Shown here: positions 8,019-15,402 of the stretch, piece by piece
How positions within the stretch are numbered: the first letter of the stretch is position 1
How the letters are laid out: every line of letters starts with the position of its first letter
Assembly (NCBI GenBank): GCA_910575245.1
Contig: CAJTEN010000044.1
Coordinates: forward strand, 1-32,269
Length of the DNA stretch: 32,269 nt
Reading direction: 5' to 3'
From: Clostridia bacterium
GTDB lineage: Bacteria > Bacillota > Clostridia > Lachnospirales > Lachnospiraceae
Position numbers and translations under genes: made by a program
The notes under the pieces: generated by a model
The model's input: the letters and a program-made list of their open reading frames with translations, nothing else
Told to the model about the DNA's origin: nothing
Databases searched by the model: none

Positions 8019-8300
8019 TGGCACAAAAAAATTTTTGCTGATTTATTCTGTGGCATTGGCATTTCCCAAACTTCCCCGTATTAAGAAACAAGGAAAACTT
8101 TTTGAAGAATTTCTCTCAAAACTCCGTCAAAAACGCCCTGTGCGGTGTTGTAGGTAGTGAGAGGGTTTTCAAGAGGGTTTGGGATTCTTCCCAACAAGCA
8201 AAATCTGTTCGGCAAGCCATGGAGCGGACGGGTAGATTTACGGAAAAGGGTACCCTTTTCCTATGCTTGCTATGATTGTCAATAATTCTTGATAAGAATA
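8019..8300. other. Gene-free stretch with a 20-bp palindrome
   Basis: No convincing gene is visible between the tetR promoter and the MITE-like element. The only conspicuous element is the perfect palindrome GGAAAAGGGTACCCTTTTCC at 8242-8261, which is not followed by a T tract and may be a protein-binding site. Confidence 0.45.
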
Positions 8301-8700
8301 GTTATCACGACTTTTTTGGTATCATGACTTTTTATCAAGAATGTTGTATTTGCACCATTTCCTCGAAAAAAGGTCGTGATAATATGGGTGACTTTTCGTC
8401 CATTTATAAATTTTTCTAACGATGCAATGGCAGTAAAAAGTCGTGATAATCTTTTTGATAAACCATTAAAAATGCTTGATTTATTAAGGAATGCAAAATG
8501 GGAGAACTCATTTTTAAGTAAAATCGCACTTTTTACACATTCGCTGAAAAAAGTTATCCCGACTTTTAAAGAAATATTGTCGGTTTCAAAAACTAAAAAT
8601 TGGTGTCTATTGCAAAATATTATCCCGACTTTTTTAAGAAATTCTTTGAGTTTGCCAGCTTTATGATCAAAGGTCGTGATACCAAAAAAGTCGTGATAAC
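8301..8700. mobile_element. 400-bp MITE-like element with about 32-bp terminal inverted repeats
   Basis: The left end GTTATCACGACTTTTTTGGT and the right end ACCAAAAAAGTCGTGATAAC are exact reverse complements, and the match continues with few differences to about 32 bp. TA dinucleotides flank both ends (8299-8300 and 8701-8702), the duplication expected of IS630/Tc1-mariner-type transposition. Inside and at the ends there are about eight copies, in both orientations, of a TTAT-C-CGACTTTT motif. Open frames exist on both strands but have no ribosome sites and are formed by the AT-rich repeats. Confidence 0.65.
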
Positions 8701-8833
8701 TACGAAAGTTCTTCCTACTATCTACAATGCCGGAAATACTCATTTTGCCAAACTTCCACAAAAGAAAAACGCTGCAATCCCAAAAAAAGATTACAACGCT
8801 CTCTATACCTTGTTCACTTGTGACGGACACATT

Positions 8834-9187
8834 TTAACTGCCCTCTGTTTCGACTTCCGCTATTTCCTTTGCCGTTGCGCTCACAATCCGTATGCCTGTA
8901 TCGCTCATACCGTCAAGGAGCGCGTCAAGCTGCCGCCGCTGCGTGTTCTTCTCCGGCGGCGTTTCCAAAAGGAACTGGTCTACGGAGATATTGTAGCGGA
9001 GCATAAGCTCAAAGAAAATCTGTAAACTTGGGTGCTGCCCCTTGTTCTCAATGTTCGCAAGGTAGCGCGGCGAGATAAACATTTCGTCACTTACTTTCTT
9101 GCGGCTCTCCTTGCGCCCTGTCCGCGCCGCCTTTATCGCTGCCCCAAAAGCCTTGAAGTCGTATTTCGGTACTGGTCTTTTTGCCAT
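8834..9187 (-). CDS. XRE-family regulator, conjugative-transposon type
   Basis: A 117-aa Cro/C1-type DNA-binding protein. The HTH spans about residues 10-65: FGAAIKAARTGRKESRKKVS, then FISPRYLANIENKGQHPSLQ and FFELMLRYNISVDQFL. The C-terminal tail after residue 80 is family-specific. AGGGTGAATAACT precedes the ATG. Proteins like this are frequent on Tn916-like and related elements next to transporter cargo. Its targets are not evident, and it is divergent from the tetR at 9377, with about 190 bp between the two starts. Confidence 0.85.
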   Translation of the reverse strand: MAKRPVPKYDFKAFGAAIKAARTGRKESRKKVSDEMFISPRYLANIENKGQHPSLQIFFELMLRYNISVDQFLLETPPEKNTQRRQLDALLDGMSDTGIRIVSATAKEIAEVETEGS

Positions 9188-9311
9188 AGTTATTCACCCT
9201 ATTACATTTTACTGTTCACCTTTTCCTTTGGATATGTCTACACTATTCTATTAGTTAGCCAAAATAAATCATATTTTTCCGCCTTGCAATTAAATACCGG
9301 CTGAATGTATC

Positions 9312-9340
9312 TTGACAAGCAGACACAAAAAGAATATAAT
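9312..9340 (+). promoter_or_regulatory. Consensus sigma-A promoter of tetR 2
   Basis: TTGACA (9312-9317), 17 nt, TATAAT (9335-9340): a perfect consensus promoter 37 bp before the start codon. Confidence 0.85.
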
Positions 9341-9342
9341 AC

Positions 9343-9358
9343 ATACCAAACGAATGAA
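9343..9358 (+). promoter_or_regulatory. Candidate TetR-2 operator, copy 1
   Basis: ATACCAAACGAATGAA lies immediately after the -10. The sequence at 10069-10084, read on the minus strand, is ATACCTTACGAATGAA (14 of 16 identical). One copy before the regulator and one before its downstream operon suggests a shared operator. Confidence 0.45.
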
Positions 9359-9376
9359 ATGAAAGGTGGTAGATAC

Positions 9377-10024
9377 ATGGCGCGTAATAAATATCCAGAA
9401 ATAACCGTTGAGAAGATATTAGAAGTGTCACAGCGGTTATTCATGGAAAAGGGGTACGACAATACAACTATTCAAGATATTGTAAATGAACTTGGCGGAT
9501 TGACGAAAGGAGCAATTTATCATCATTTCAAATCAAAAGAGGAAATTATCGACGCATTAGGGGGAAAACTCTTTTTTGACAACAATCCATTTGTTACCGT
9601 ACAAAATCAGAAGAACCTAAATGGTTTAGAAAAAATGCGTGAAGTCATTAAGTTAAACCACGCAGATAATGATAGAACTGAACTTGGAAAACAGAGTATA
9701 CCTCTTTTGAAAAATCCCCGCTTGTTGGCTGAACTGGCTGATACAAACAGGAAATTGATTGCCCCTCTTTGGTTGCAGCTTATTCAAGAGGGAATAGCGG
9801 ACGGCTCTATCCAAACCGGGTATGCAAAAGAACTATCTGAACTTTTGCCATTACTTACAAATTTTTGGTTAATTCCCTCTGTCTATCCTGCAACCCCGGA
9901 AGAACTACTTTCAAAGTTTGCATTTATCAAATATTTGTTAGATAGTATGAACTTGCCGATTATTGATGATGAAATTTTCGGTATGGCACAAAATTACTTT
10001 GAACACTTAAACGTAGGCGAATAG
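9377..10024 (+). CDS. TetR/AcrR-family regulator of the second exporter
   Basis: A 215-aa TetR-like repressor beginning MARNKYPEITVEKILEVSQR. The HTH contains FMEKGYDNTTIQDIVNELGG and GAIYHHFKSKEEIIDAL (about residues 22-60). The start at 9377 was chosen because GAAAGGTGG lies 8 nt before this ATG; the frame is open further upstream but overlaps the promoter. It is followed by a terminator and then by a small membrane protein gene and an ABC exporter on the same strand. A near-identical 16-bp site in both promoters supports a role as local repressor. Confidence 0.88.
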   Translation: MARNKYPEITVEKILEVSQRLFMEKGYDNTTIQDIVNELGGLTKGAIYHHFKSKEEIIDALGGKLFFDNNPFVTVQNQKNLNGLEKMREVIKLNHADNDRTELGKQSIPLLKNPRLLAELADTNRKLIAPLWLQLIQEGIADGSIQTGYAKELSELLPLLTNFWLIPSVYPATPEELLSKFAFIKYLLDSMNLPIIDDEIFGMAQNYFEHLNVGE

Positions 10025-10031
10025 ATAAAAT

Positions 10032-10057
10032 TGCCTTGCAAAAGGCAGTTTTATTTT
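10032..10057 (+). terminator. Intrinsic terminator after tetR 2
   Basis: TGCCTT-GCAA-AAGGCA stem (10032-10047) followed by GTTTTATTTTT. Confidence 0.75.
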
Positions 10058-10068
10058 TAAATCTTACA

Positions 10069-10084
10069 TTCATTCGTAAGGTAT
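10069..10084 (-). promoter_or_regulatory. Candidate TetR-2 operator, copy 2
   Basis: Minus-strand ATACCTTACGAATGAA, matching the site at 9343-9358 at 14 of 16 positions. It is located about 50 bp before the start of the small membrane protein gene. Confidence 0.45.
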
Positions 10085-10132
10085 TATTTTTAAACGCATA
10101 CATACCGTCTTAATGTATGAAAGGAGAATACT

Positions 10133-10372
10133 ATGTCAAAATTAGACCAAAAAATCGAAAATGCTGCAAACAAAATTGAAGTTGCCGCAAATGAAGCATG
10201 GAAAAAGCGGTCATTCCGCATTGTATCTAAGTCTATATCTGCTACGGCAGAAATCGGACTGATGATAGGGGCTGCACATTTATCCGAAAAAGGCTATAAA
10301 TCAGCCGCCACCTGCCTGTTTGGTTTAGGGGCAGTAGGGCTTGTCTGCGATTTACTTTTTAACAGAAAATAG
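10133..10372 (+). CDS. Small membrane protein, exporter-associated
   Basis: A 79-aa protein with an SD AAAGGAG 7 nt before its ATG. The N-terminal third is charged and probably helical (KIENAANKIEVAANEAWKKR). The rest contains two hydrophobic stretches, around ATAEIGLMIGAAHL and CLFGLGAVGLVCDLLF, consistent with one or two membrane segments. It lies 14 bp before the ABC gene, so it is probably an accessory subunit or a regulator of the exporter. I do not recognise a named family. Confidence 0.7.
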   Translation: MSKLDQKIENAANKIEVAANEAWKKRSFRIVSKSISATAEIGLMIGAAHLSEKGYKSAATCLFGLGAVGLVCDLLFNRK

Positions 10373-10386
10373 GAGGACACCGCTAT

Positions 10387-12072
10387 ATGATACGATACTT
10401 AAAACAATACAAATTCTTGCTTTTCCTTACCGCATTATTTACTGCAATCAGTTCTCTATCTTATGTATTTATTGCTATCTTATTGCAACAAGTTATGGAT
10501 ATTGTAGATATGGGCGATATGGACGGCTTTATCAGAATACTACTCTTTTCTTTAGCCTACTTTGCACTTATGGGAGTATTCATGTACTTACAATCTTTGT
10601 TTAGCAAAAAATTTGTCTGTAAAATTATGAAAGCTGTCCGTTCTAAAACCTTTATAGGAATTGAACGGCACACGATTGAGGACTACTCTAAAAATAATAC
10701 TGCTGATTATTTATCCGCAATTACGAATGATGTAAAAATGATTGAAGATAACTATTTACTTCCCCTGTTACAAGTTATCCAGTATACGATTATTTTTATA
10801 GCTTCCCTTGCTGTAATGATTTACTTTGACATTATCGTTACAGTCTGCGTGATTATCGCAATCGCTATCATGCTTGTTGTACCCAGTCTATTCGGAGGAC
10901 TACTCTCCAAACGACAGGATAAATATTCTGATATGCTATCCGATTTTACAAACCATGTAAAAGACCTGTTATCCGGTTTTGAGGTTATCAAGTCTTATCG
11001 AATGAAAAAATATGTCCTCTCACGATTTGAAATAAGTAACGAGGACACTATAAAAGCAAAATATTCTGTTGACAAGGCGATTGCGGCAAATGAAGCGGTT
11101 TCTATGGTGCTTGCGCTTCTTGTTCAAGTGGTTGTTGTTTTTCTTTCTGCATACTTCATTATCATTGATCGTATCAGTGCAGGAGCCTTGTTAGGCATGG
11201 TACAGGTAAGCAGTAACCTTGCAAATCCATTATTGATTATTTTTAGCAATATTCCCAAAATCAAGAGTATAAAACCAATTACACAGAAGCTAAATAACCT
11301 TTCAGATTACAAGGAACAGAACACAAATACAAAAAAATCACCCTCTTTCAAAAAAATGATTTATGTAGATGATTTGCATTTTTCCTATGATAAGGAAAAC
11401 GAAGTCTTAAACGGTATTTCACTATCCATTGATAAAGGGAAAAAATATGCTTTTGTCGGCAAGAGTGGGTGTGGAAAGTCTACATTTATTAAGCTAATTG
11501 CCGGATATTACTCTAATTTCAAAGGTGATGTACTATATGACGCAGATAGTCTTTCCGTTTTGGATATTGATAAAATAACTGCGCTATCGTCGGTCATTCA
11601 TCAGAATGTTTATATGTTTGATGAGAGCATTTTTGACAATATTTGCCTACACGAAGATTTCAGTAAAGAAGAATTGCAATCCGTATTGTCTGATAGTGGT
11701 TTATCACAGTTTATTGAGCAAGTACCAAACGGACTTAAATATCACGTTGGAGAAAATGGAGATAACCTTTCCGGTGGACAGAAACAAAGAATTGCCGTAG
11801 CAAGAGCCTTAATTCGTAAGAAGCCACTGTTGATTTTAGACGAGGGTACGTCTGCTATTGATATGCAAACTGCGTATGATATTGAAAGCAGGCTATTGGC
11901 AATATCTGATTTAACGCTACTTACTATCACTCATAATATGAGCAGCGATATTCTTACACTCTATGACGAAATTGTATTTATGGCAGACGGCAAAATAATT
12001 GAACATGGCGCATTTGAAGAACTTATTACTAAACACGCTGCATTTTATGACTTTTATCAACTAAAGAAGTAG
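10387..12072 (+). CDS. ABC exporter (membrane domain-ATPase fusion)
   Basis: A 561-aa ABC half-transporter. The membrane domain covers about residues 10-290. In the ATPase, Walker A GKSGCGKST is at 358-366, signature LSGGQKQ at 461-467, Walker B LLILDEGTS at 481-489 and the switch histidine at 516. The Walker B Glu is followed by GTSA rather than ATSA, a small variation. AGGAGG lies 12 nt before the ATG. As only one full-length subunit is encoded, it probably homodimerises. The upstream TetR suggests inducible efflux or peptide export; substrate unknown. Two terminators follow. Confidence 0.92.
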   Translation: MIRYLKQYKFLLFLTALFTAISSLSYVFIAILLQQVMDIVDMGDMDGFIRILLFSLAYFALMGVFMYLQSLFSKKFVCKIMKAVRSKTFIGIERHTIEDYSKNNTADYLSAITNDVKMIEDNYLLPLLQVIQYTIIFIASLAVMIYFDIIVTVCVIIAIAIMLVVPSLFGGLLSKRQDKYSDMLSDFTNHVKDLLSGFEVIKSYRMKKYVLSRFEISNEDTIKAKYSVDKAIAANEAVSMVLALLVQVVVVFLSAYFIIIDRISAGALLGMVQVSSNLANPLLIIFSNIPKIKSIKPITQKLNNLSDYKEQNTNTKKSPSFKKMIYVDDLHFSYDKENEVLNGISLSIDKGKKYAFVGKSGCGKSTFIKLIAGYYSNFKGDVLYDADSLSVLDIDKITALSSVIHQNVYMFDESIFDNICLHEDFSKEELQSVLSDSGLSQFIEQVPNGLKYHVGENGDNLSGGQKQRIAVARALIRKKPLLILDEGTSAIDMQTAYDIESRLLAISDLTLLTITHNMSSDILTLYDEIVFMADGKIIEHGAFEELITKHAAFYDFYQLKK

Positions 12073-12124
12073 ATATCTTTAGGGGAAAGTTTCTTTGAAC
12101 CGTACACAATCCTTAAATACTATT

Positions 12125-12177
12125 ATCTGCTCCCCTAACGGGGAAAGAAAAAAACCGTTAGAGGAGCAGATGTTTTT
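12125..12177 (+). terminator. Intrinsic terminator of the second exporter operon
   Basis: ATCTGCTCCCCTAACGG (12125-12141) pairs with CCGTTAGAGGAGCAGAT (12155-12171), 16 of 17 positions, followed by GTTTTTGTG. Confidence 0.75.
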
Positions 12178-12207
12178 GTGTGCCTTTTTTCATAATATCT
12201 AATCTAT

Positions 12208-12244
12208 CGGCGGTTTTGAAATATCAAAGCCGCCGTTTCTTTTT
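12208..12244 (+). terminator. Second intrinsic terminator
   Basis: CGGCGGTTTTGA (12208-12219) pairs with TCAAAGCCGCCG (12224-12235) including one G-U pair, followed by TTTCTTTTT. Confidence 0.75.
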
Positions 12245-12282
12245 ATCTTCTCAAGAAATGACGCGGTATCACTGTTGAAAGC

Positions 12283-12305
12283 GGCGGCTAAAGGAGGTAG
12301 CCGCC
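12283..12305 (+). promoter_or_regulatory. SD-in-loop hairpin of micropeptide B
   Basis: GGCGGCTA (12283-12290) and TAGCCGCC (12298-12305) form a perfect 8-bp stem whose 7-nt loop is AAGGAGG, a full SD; the ATG follows directly. The same layout occurs before micropeptide A. Confidence 0.6.
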
Positions 12306-12416
12306 ATGAAGCACACACCGTATCGACAAAATCCGACGGTCATTGACACATCAAAAAAAACTCGACCACCACCGAGGAAAATCACGCCCATAAATATGAA
12401 CTGTCTAATCATCTAA
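12306..12416 (+). CDS. Micropeptide B, 36 aa, C-terminal NMNC motif
   Basis: It starts MKHTPYRQNPTVIDTSKK, continues with a proline/arginine stretch and ends TPINMNCLII. Short length alone would make it doubtful, but three things support translation: an ideal SD in a hairpin loop directly before the ATG, similarity to the peptide at 3142-3249 (QN and SKK segments, terminal P-x-NMNC-x-II), and the hairpin downstream. It lies just after the terminators of the second exporter operon. Function unknown. Confidence 0.55.
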   Translation: MKHTPYRQNPTVIDTSKKTRPPPRKITPINMNCLII

Positions 12417-12435
12417 ATACTGCTTACAATACATT

Positions 12436-12475
12436 TGCGCTTGCCCGTTTTTTGCGGACAGGCGCATTTTATTTT
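12436..12475 (+). terminator. Hairpin terminator after micropeptide B
   Basis: TGCGCTTGCCCG (12436-12447) pairs with CGGACAGGCGCA (12455-12466), 10 of 12 by Watson-Crick rules, followed by TTTTATTTT. Confidence 0.6.
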
Positions 12476-12665
12476 CACAAATGCATATCACCGATCGCAA
12501 TTAGTTCAGTATGTAAAATAACAAAGAAATATTCTCCTTGGTTTTACAAGACAAACAGTCTCCTAAACCGCTTGCCTTGTAAGCGTTTTAAACAACCGCA
12601 CCATTATTTATTAATTCCTCACTTTTGCTTCACAGCACTAATGAAAAATATAATCATGCTTACTG

Positions 12666-13514
12666 TCAAAATTTGGTTGTTAGAACCTCTTTATCCGTCT
12701 CTGAAATTTTCATTGCTTCCATCGCCTGTTCTGCCGTTAATCTCATTGTTTCCATAAGATTTTTAACCAACTTTGCCTTTTCAGCTAAAACCTTTTCATC
12801 GGCTCTCTTTTCAGCTAACTCTTCAAACACCTGACACATAATGTCCTGACCTCCTTCCGTCTCCTTGAAATACCTTACCTGTTTTGCCAATGCCGGATAG
12901 AACATGTCTACCGAACTCAAACATCTAAAGTCATGCATTAGTTTTCCAACCGGATCACTGTCATCTTTATAGCTGCCATTAACATATATGATATGGGAGC
13001 CATCGCCAAAATATGCGCCTGTTTCCTTAATCACCCTATCAATATGGTACAGTGAGCACCCGGCTCCCATAACATCGCCTGCCGTTATGAAAATCACATA
13101 AGAATCATGGATTTCGTTAAATTCCTGTCCAGCCTTCAACATTTTTGTATCAATCATGCTGCTATGGAATCTCGCTCTGTGGACATCTGCTCCAGCTGAA
13201 GCACGTTGCACTTCAATGTCATAGACCTTATCTTTCCCGTCTTTTGCGTAAATATCTATCGTAATAGATCGTCCACCCGGCATTGGATTCTTATACTCTC
13301 TCTGTGCTACCACTTCCAACACTTTTAAATCATTGCGTTGGAGGATAACATTCAGCAATAATTCCGTAGCCTCGATATATCTATCAAATACCAGCGTCAT
13401 TAGATTATCGTCTAAAAGATTTAATTTTCCTATTGCTTCTAATGTTTCCTGTCTCTCTAATTGTTTCTGATTATCCGCTCCCATCAAATCACCTGCCGTT
13501 TCACTAAGTATCAT
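12666..13514 (-). CDS. Rpn/PD-(D/E)XK nuclease family transposase-like protein
   Basis: A 283-aa member of the recombination-promoting nuclease (PDDEXK_2) family, enzymes that nick or cut DNA and promote recombination. Typical segments are FDRYIEATELLLNVIL, ITIDIYAKDGKDKVYDIEVQ (the D...E-x-Q catalytic strand pair), HRARFHSSMID and YVIFITAGDVMGAG; the C-terminal tail is charged and probably coiled. The ATG at 13514 lies 10 nt after GGAGG, while the frame is open further upstream without a ribosome site. It is found among other mobile-element debris; no partner gene is evident. Confidence 0.85.
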   Translation of the reverse strand: MILSETAGDLMGADNQKQLERQETLEAIGKLNLLDDNLMTLVFDRYIEATELLLNVILQRNDLKVLEVVAQREYKNPMPGGRSITIDIYAKDGKDKVYDIEVQRASAGADVHRARFHSSMIDTKMLKAGQEFNEIHDSYVIFITAGDVMGAGCSLYHIDRVIKETGAYFGDGSHIIYVNGSYKDDSDPVGKLMHDFRCLSSVDMFYPALAKQVRYFKETEGGQDIMCQVFEELAEKRADEKVLAEKAKLVKNLMETMRLTAEQAMEAMKISETDKEVLTTKF

Positions 13515-13684
13515 ATCATGGATTCCTCCTTTTTTCAATTGAGCCCGCCATCTGCATTCCATTTACAGAAAGGCTAAAATATTCTGCCTTTTTCTTCTAC
13601 ACCATGCAATTCTGGATTCCAGAAATCCACCAAATCCATGAAAACAGTATTCTCATACCTTTACACTCCTTCCTCGCCAACATT

Positions 13685-14122
13685 TTACTTATTCCGTCTC
13701 CCCTCCATTTCCAGCACATGACGGTACTGCTCCAATTCCAGTTCCGCTTTCCAGTTTCTCCGTTTTGTCGGACTCTCTTTTTCAAACAGATAAGCTGCTC
13801 CGTCAGCGATATCAACAACCGTCAGCACCAGTGCGAGATAGTCATTTTTTAATTCCTGATACCCCTCATCCGACAGAGAAAAATCGCCGGACTGAATCTG
13901 CCCGGCAATCTCCCTCATAACCATCTGCATTTCCTGTAAAGCATCCACAATCCGCTGTATATTCTCCTTCTTCCCTACTACAGTAATATGAGAATACACA
14001 CAACTTCTCGTAATAGAATCTTTCTTATAAATGCCGCTTAATGCGGCTCTCTGCTCTATAACCGCCCTCGCCCACGCACTGGGGCGGAACGCTATCGTTG
14101 GTTCCTTATGCTTTCCCGGCAA
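13685..14122 (-). CDS. MobC-like relaxosome accessory protein
   Basis: An approximately 145-aa protein resembling mobilisation accessory MobC/RHH proteins, which bind near oriT and help the relaxase. The region PTIAFRPSAWARAVIEQRAA followed by SGIYKKDSITRSCVYSHITV matches in layout the shorter MobC-like protein at 20885 (TVAFRVSDEEAKLL...SGLTKQDYITRRLL). A TTG at 14122 has the good SD GGAGGG at 7 nt; an in-frame ATG at 14152 adds 10 residues but has no SD and overlaps the recombinase remnant. No relaxase is present beside it, so this copy seems orphaned. Confidence 0.6.
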   Translation of the reverse strand: MPGKHKEPTIAFRPSAWARAVIEQRAALSGIYKKDSITRSCVYSHITVVGKKENIQRIVDALQEMQMVMREIAGQIQSGDFSLSDEGYQELKNDYLALVLTVVDIADGAAYLFEKESPTKRRNWKAELELEQYRHVLEMEGRRNK

Positions 14123-14325
14123 TATGGTTCCCTCCCTCCTCTTCCCATCCATCTACAAGACCGTTCAACTGATCCGCAAGGTTCCGCGACTGATCCGGGT
14201 ACAGATGGGAATATGTATCAAGTGTTGGCTGGATTTTCTCGTGCCCAAGTCATTCTGACACAAGTTTTGGCTGTACTCCCAGCTTTGAAATCAGCAGGGA
14301 AGCGTGGCTGTGGTAAACGCCATGA
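14106..14325 (-). pseudogene. C-terminal remnant of a tyrosine recombinase
   Basis: Translation on the minus strand gives HSHASLLISKLGVQPKLVSE, a stop, then LGHEKIQPTLDTYSHLYPDQ and a tail ending at the TAA at 14106-14108. This is the box-II region (H..H...LGH...TY) of an integrase. The first part of the gene is missing, the catalytic arginine of the H-x-x-R motif is replaced by Tyr (VYHSHAS), and a TGA interrupts the frame before LGH. It is a decayed relic that overlaps the start of the MobC-like gene. Confidence 0.7.
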
Positions 14326-14419
14326 GAATAAGACACAGACAGCCGAAAGAAACGAACGTTTTAATAAAATAATTTCTGATGCGATTTCCGAGAAAAATCT
14401 GGAAAACGAACGTTTTTAG
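14326..14419 (+). pseudogene. Possible C-terminal tail of a plus-strand integrase
   Basis: An open frame ends RFNKIISDAISEKNLENERF at a TAG (14417-14419). It lies about 80 bp before the attL-like core and just before a terminator-like hairpin, the place where the 3' end of an integrase gene normally sits. No catalytic motif remains, so the assignment rests on position and composition. Confidence 0.25.
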
Positions 14420-14447
14420 AACCAGAATAGAACCACAGGCGACAACA

Positions 14448-14487
14448 AACGCCGGAAAACCCGCTGTTTATGCGGCTTCCCGGCGTT
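14448..14487 (+). terminator. Strong GC-rich hairpin next to attL
   Basis: AACGCCGG (14448-14455) pairs with CCGGCGTT (14480-14487), with an inner CCGC/GCGG stem. Typical of intrinsic terminators after an integrase gene. Confidence 0.55.
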
Positions 14488-14496
14488 TCGTCATCT

Positions 14497-14627
14497 ACTC
14501 GAACTCGGCGTGTTCTTTACTATTCTTAACTATTTTTGTTTAAGTATTATGCAAATACACGCCTATTTTTACATCAATTACATCCTTTATTATGGCTTGC
14601 TGATTTTCTGTTGCCAAAATGTTGCCA
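14497..14627. other. attL-like site of the 9-kb element
   Basis: The core ACTCGAACTC (14497-14506) recurs at 23552-23561 in the same orientation, preceded in both by TTTC-TC. Inside the element lie two GTTGCCA repeats spaced 11 bp apart (14610-14616 and 14621-14627), and the same pair with the same spacing occurs next to the other core (23473-23490). Paired arm-type repeats inside both ends are the layout of tyrosine integrase attachment sites. Confidence 0.5.
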
Positions 14628-14630
14628 CCC

Positions 14631-14893
14631 TTACTTATCTCTATAATGAGAACCACATTGGACAATCTTTATCGTATTATCTTCTATACGATAAACAATA
14701 CGATTCGAATCATCTATCCGCCGACTCCAATAAGCTGCCAAATCACCACTTAGCCTTTCAGGTTTTCCTATTCCCTCGTAGCCATTCCGGTCAATATCCT
14801 TCAACAGCTGGAGAATGCGTTTTAAAGTTTTTTATCCTGTTTTGTCCAATATTCAAAATCTTCCCATGCCGCATCTGACCATGCCTTAATCAT
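14631..14893 (-). pseudogene. yoeB: YoeB-family mRNA interferase toxin, frameshifted
   Basis: The protein starts MIKAWSDAAWEDFEYWTKQD as YoeB/Txe toxins do. These RelE-fold enzymes cut mRNA in the ribosomal A site. The frame stops after 24 codons. Shifting by one base at the A6 run (14828-14833) restores a full-length YoeB: LKRILQLLKDIDRNGYEGIG, KPERLSGDLAAYWSRRIDD, then NRIVYRIEDNTIKIVQCGSH and YRDK at the stop at 14631. One A appears to be missing. The start overlaps the antitoxin stop by 8 bp, so the pair was translationally coupled. The toxin should be inactive unless slippage restores the frame. Confidence 0.85.
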
Positions 14894-15137
14894 CAAAGTC
14901 CACCTCATGCACTGTACCACCTGTAGCTTCCATTTGTGCTACAGACTCCTTAAGTCTGGTCATATTTTCCTGCGAATAAAACGGATCAACAGATACTTCA
15001 AACGGTATGCGCTTCTCTCTGCCTAATTTTTTTAGATAAATATTTATAGCTGTTGATAAAGACATACCAATATCAGCACAAGCCTGTTCTGCCTTTTTCT
15101 TTACATCATCCTCTATGCGCAAACTGATCTGAGCCAT
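14886..15137 (-). CDS. RelB/DinJ-family antitoxin
   Basis: An 83-aa type II antitoxin of the RelB/DinJ family. The ribbon-helix-helix DNA-binding N-terminus reads MAQISLRIEDDVKKKAEQAC, followed by DIGMSLSTAINIYLKKLGRE (the RHH helix pair), and a C-terminal toxin-binding tail (RLKESVAQMEATGGTVHEV). It precedes and overlaps the broken yoeB. GAGGTGATATT lies before the ATG. A perfect inverted repeat overlaps its -10, consistent with autorepression. It looks intact although its toxin is not. Confidence 0.88.
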   Translation of the reverse strand: MAQISLRIEDDVKKKAEQACADIGMSLSTAINIYLKKLGREKRIPFEVSVDPFYSQENMTRLKESVAQMEATGGTVHEVDFDD

Positions 15138-15156
15138 AATATCACCTCTTCTTTCT

Positions 15157-15195
15157 TGATATGACTAACATATCACACTTCTAAGCATTTGTAAA
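15157..15195 (-). promoter_or_regulatory. Antitoxin promoter with RHH operator
   Basis: Minus strand TTTACA (15195-15190), 17 nt, TATGTT (15172-15167). The palindrome TGATATG-N5-CATATCA (15157-15175) overlaps the -10, fitting autorepression by the antitoxin. Confidence 0.6.
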
Positions 15196-15243
15196 GCACT
15201 ATGCAATACATATGCTTGTTTCTTTTTACAAAAGCAAGCAGAG

Positions 15244-15283
15244 TTTCCTCCGCTCGCTAGAGGAAATCAGCTTTGCTGATTTC
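15244..15283. repeat. Overlapping, mutually exclusive hairpins
   Basis: TTTCCTC (15244-15250) pairs with GAGGAAA (15260-15266), while GAAATCAGC (15263-15271) pairs with GCTGATTTC (15275-15283). They share 15263-15266, so only one can form fully. It lies between the two toxin-antitoxin modules and may be a bidirectional terminator or a switch. Confidence 0.4.
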
Positions 15284-15402
15284 TCAGCTCGCACAATATC
15301 TATATTTTACACCTTATTTACAGTTTCAGAGCAAACAGGTATCATACGGGTATCACAGATTTTCTCCTTGACTACCATATAATTAACGCCCCTAAAGAAC
15401 AA

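Noticed and set aside
8279..8830. Long open frames on both strands across the AT-rich repeat region
   Set aside because: They run through the terminal repeats of the 400-bp element, have no ribosome site and repeat the DNA motif in translation; chance frames in a MITE-like sequence are more likely.
12545..12600. tRNA-like arm sequence
   Set aside because: Only one anticodon-like stem is suggestive; no acceptor or T-arm could be found.
13597..13680. Small frame with an SD-like AAGGAG upstream of the Rpn gene
   Set aside because: Two alternative short frames overlap and neither resembles a known peptide; it partly shadows the MobC-like gene.
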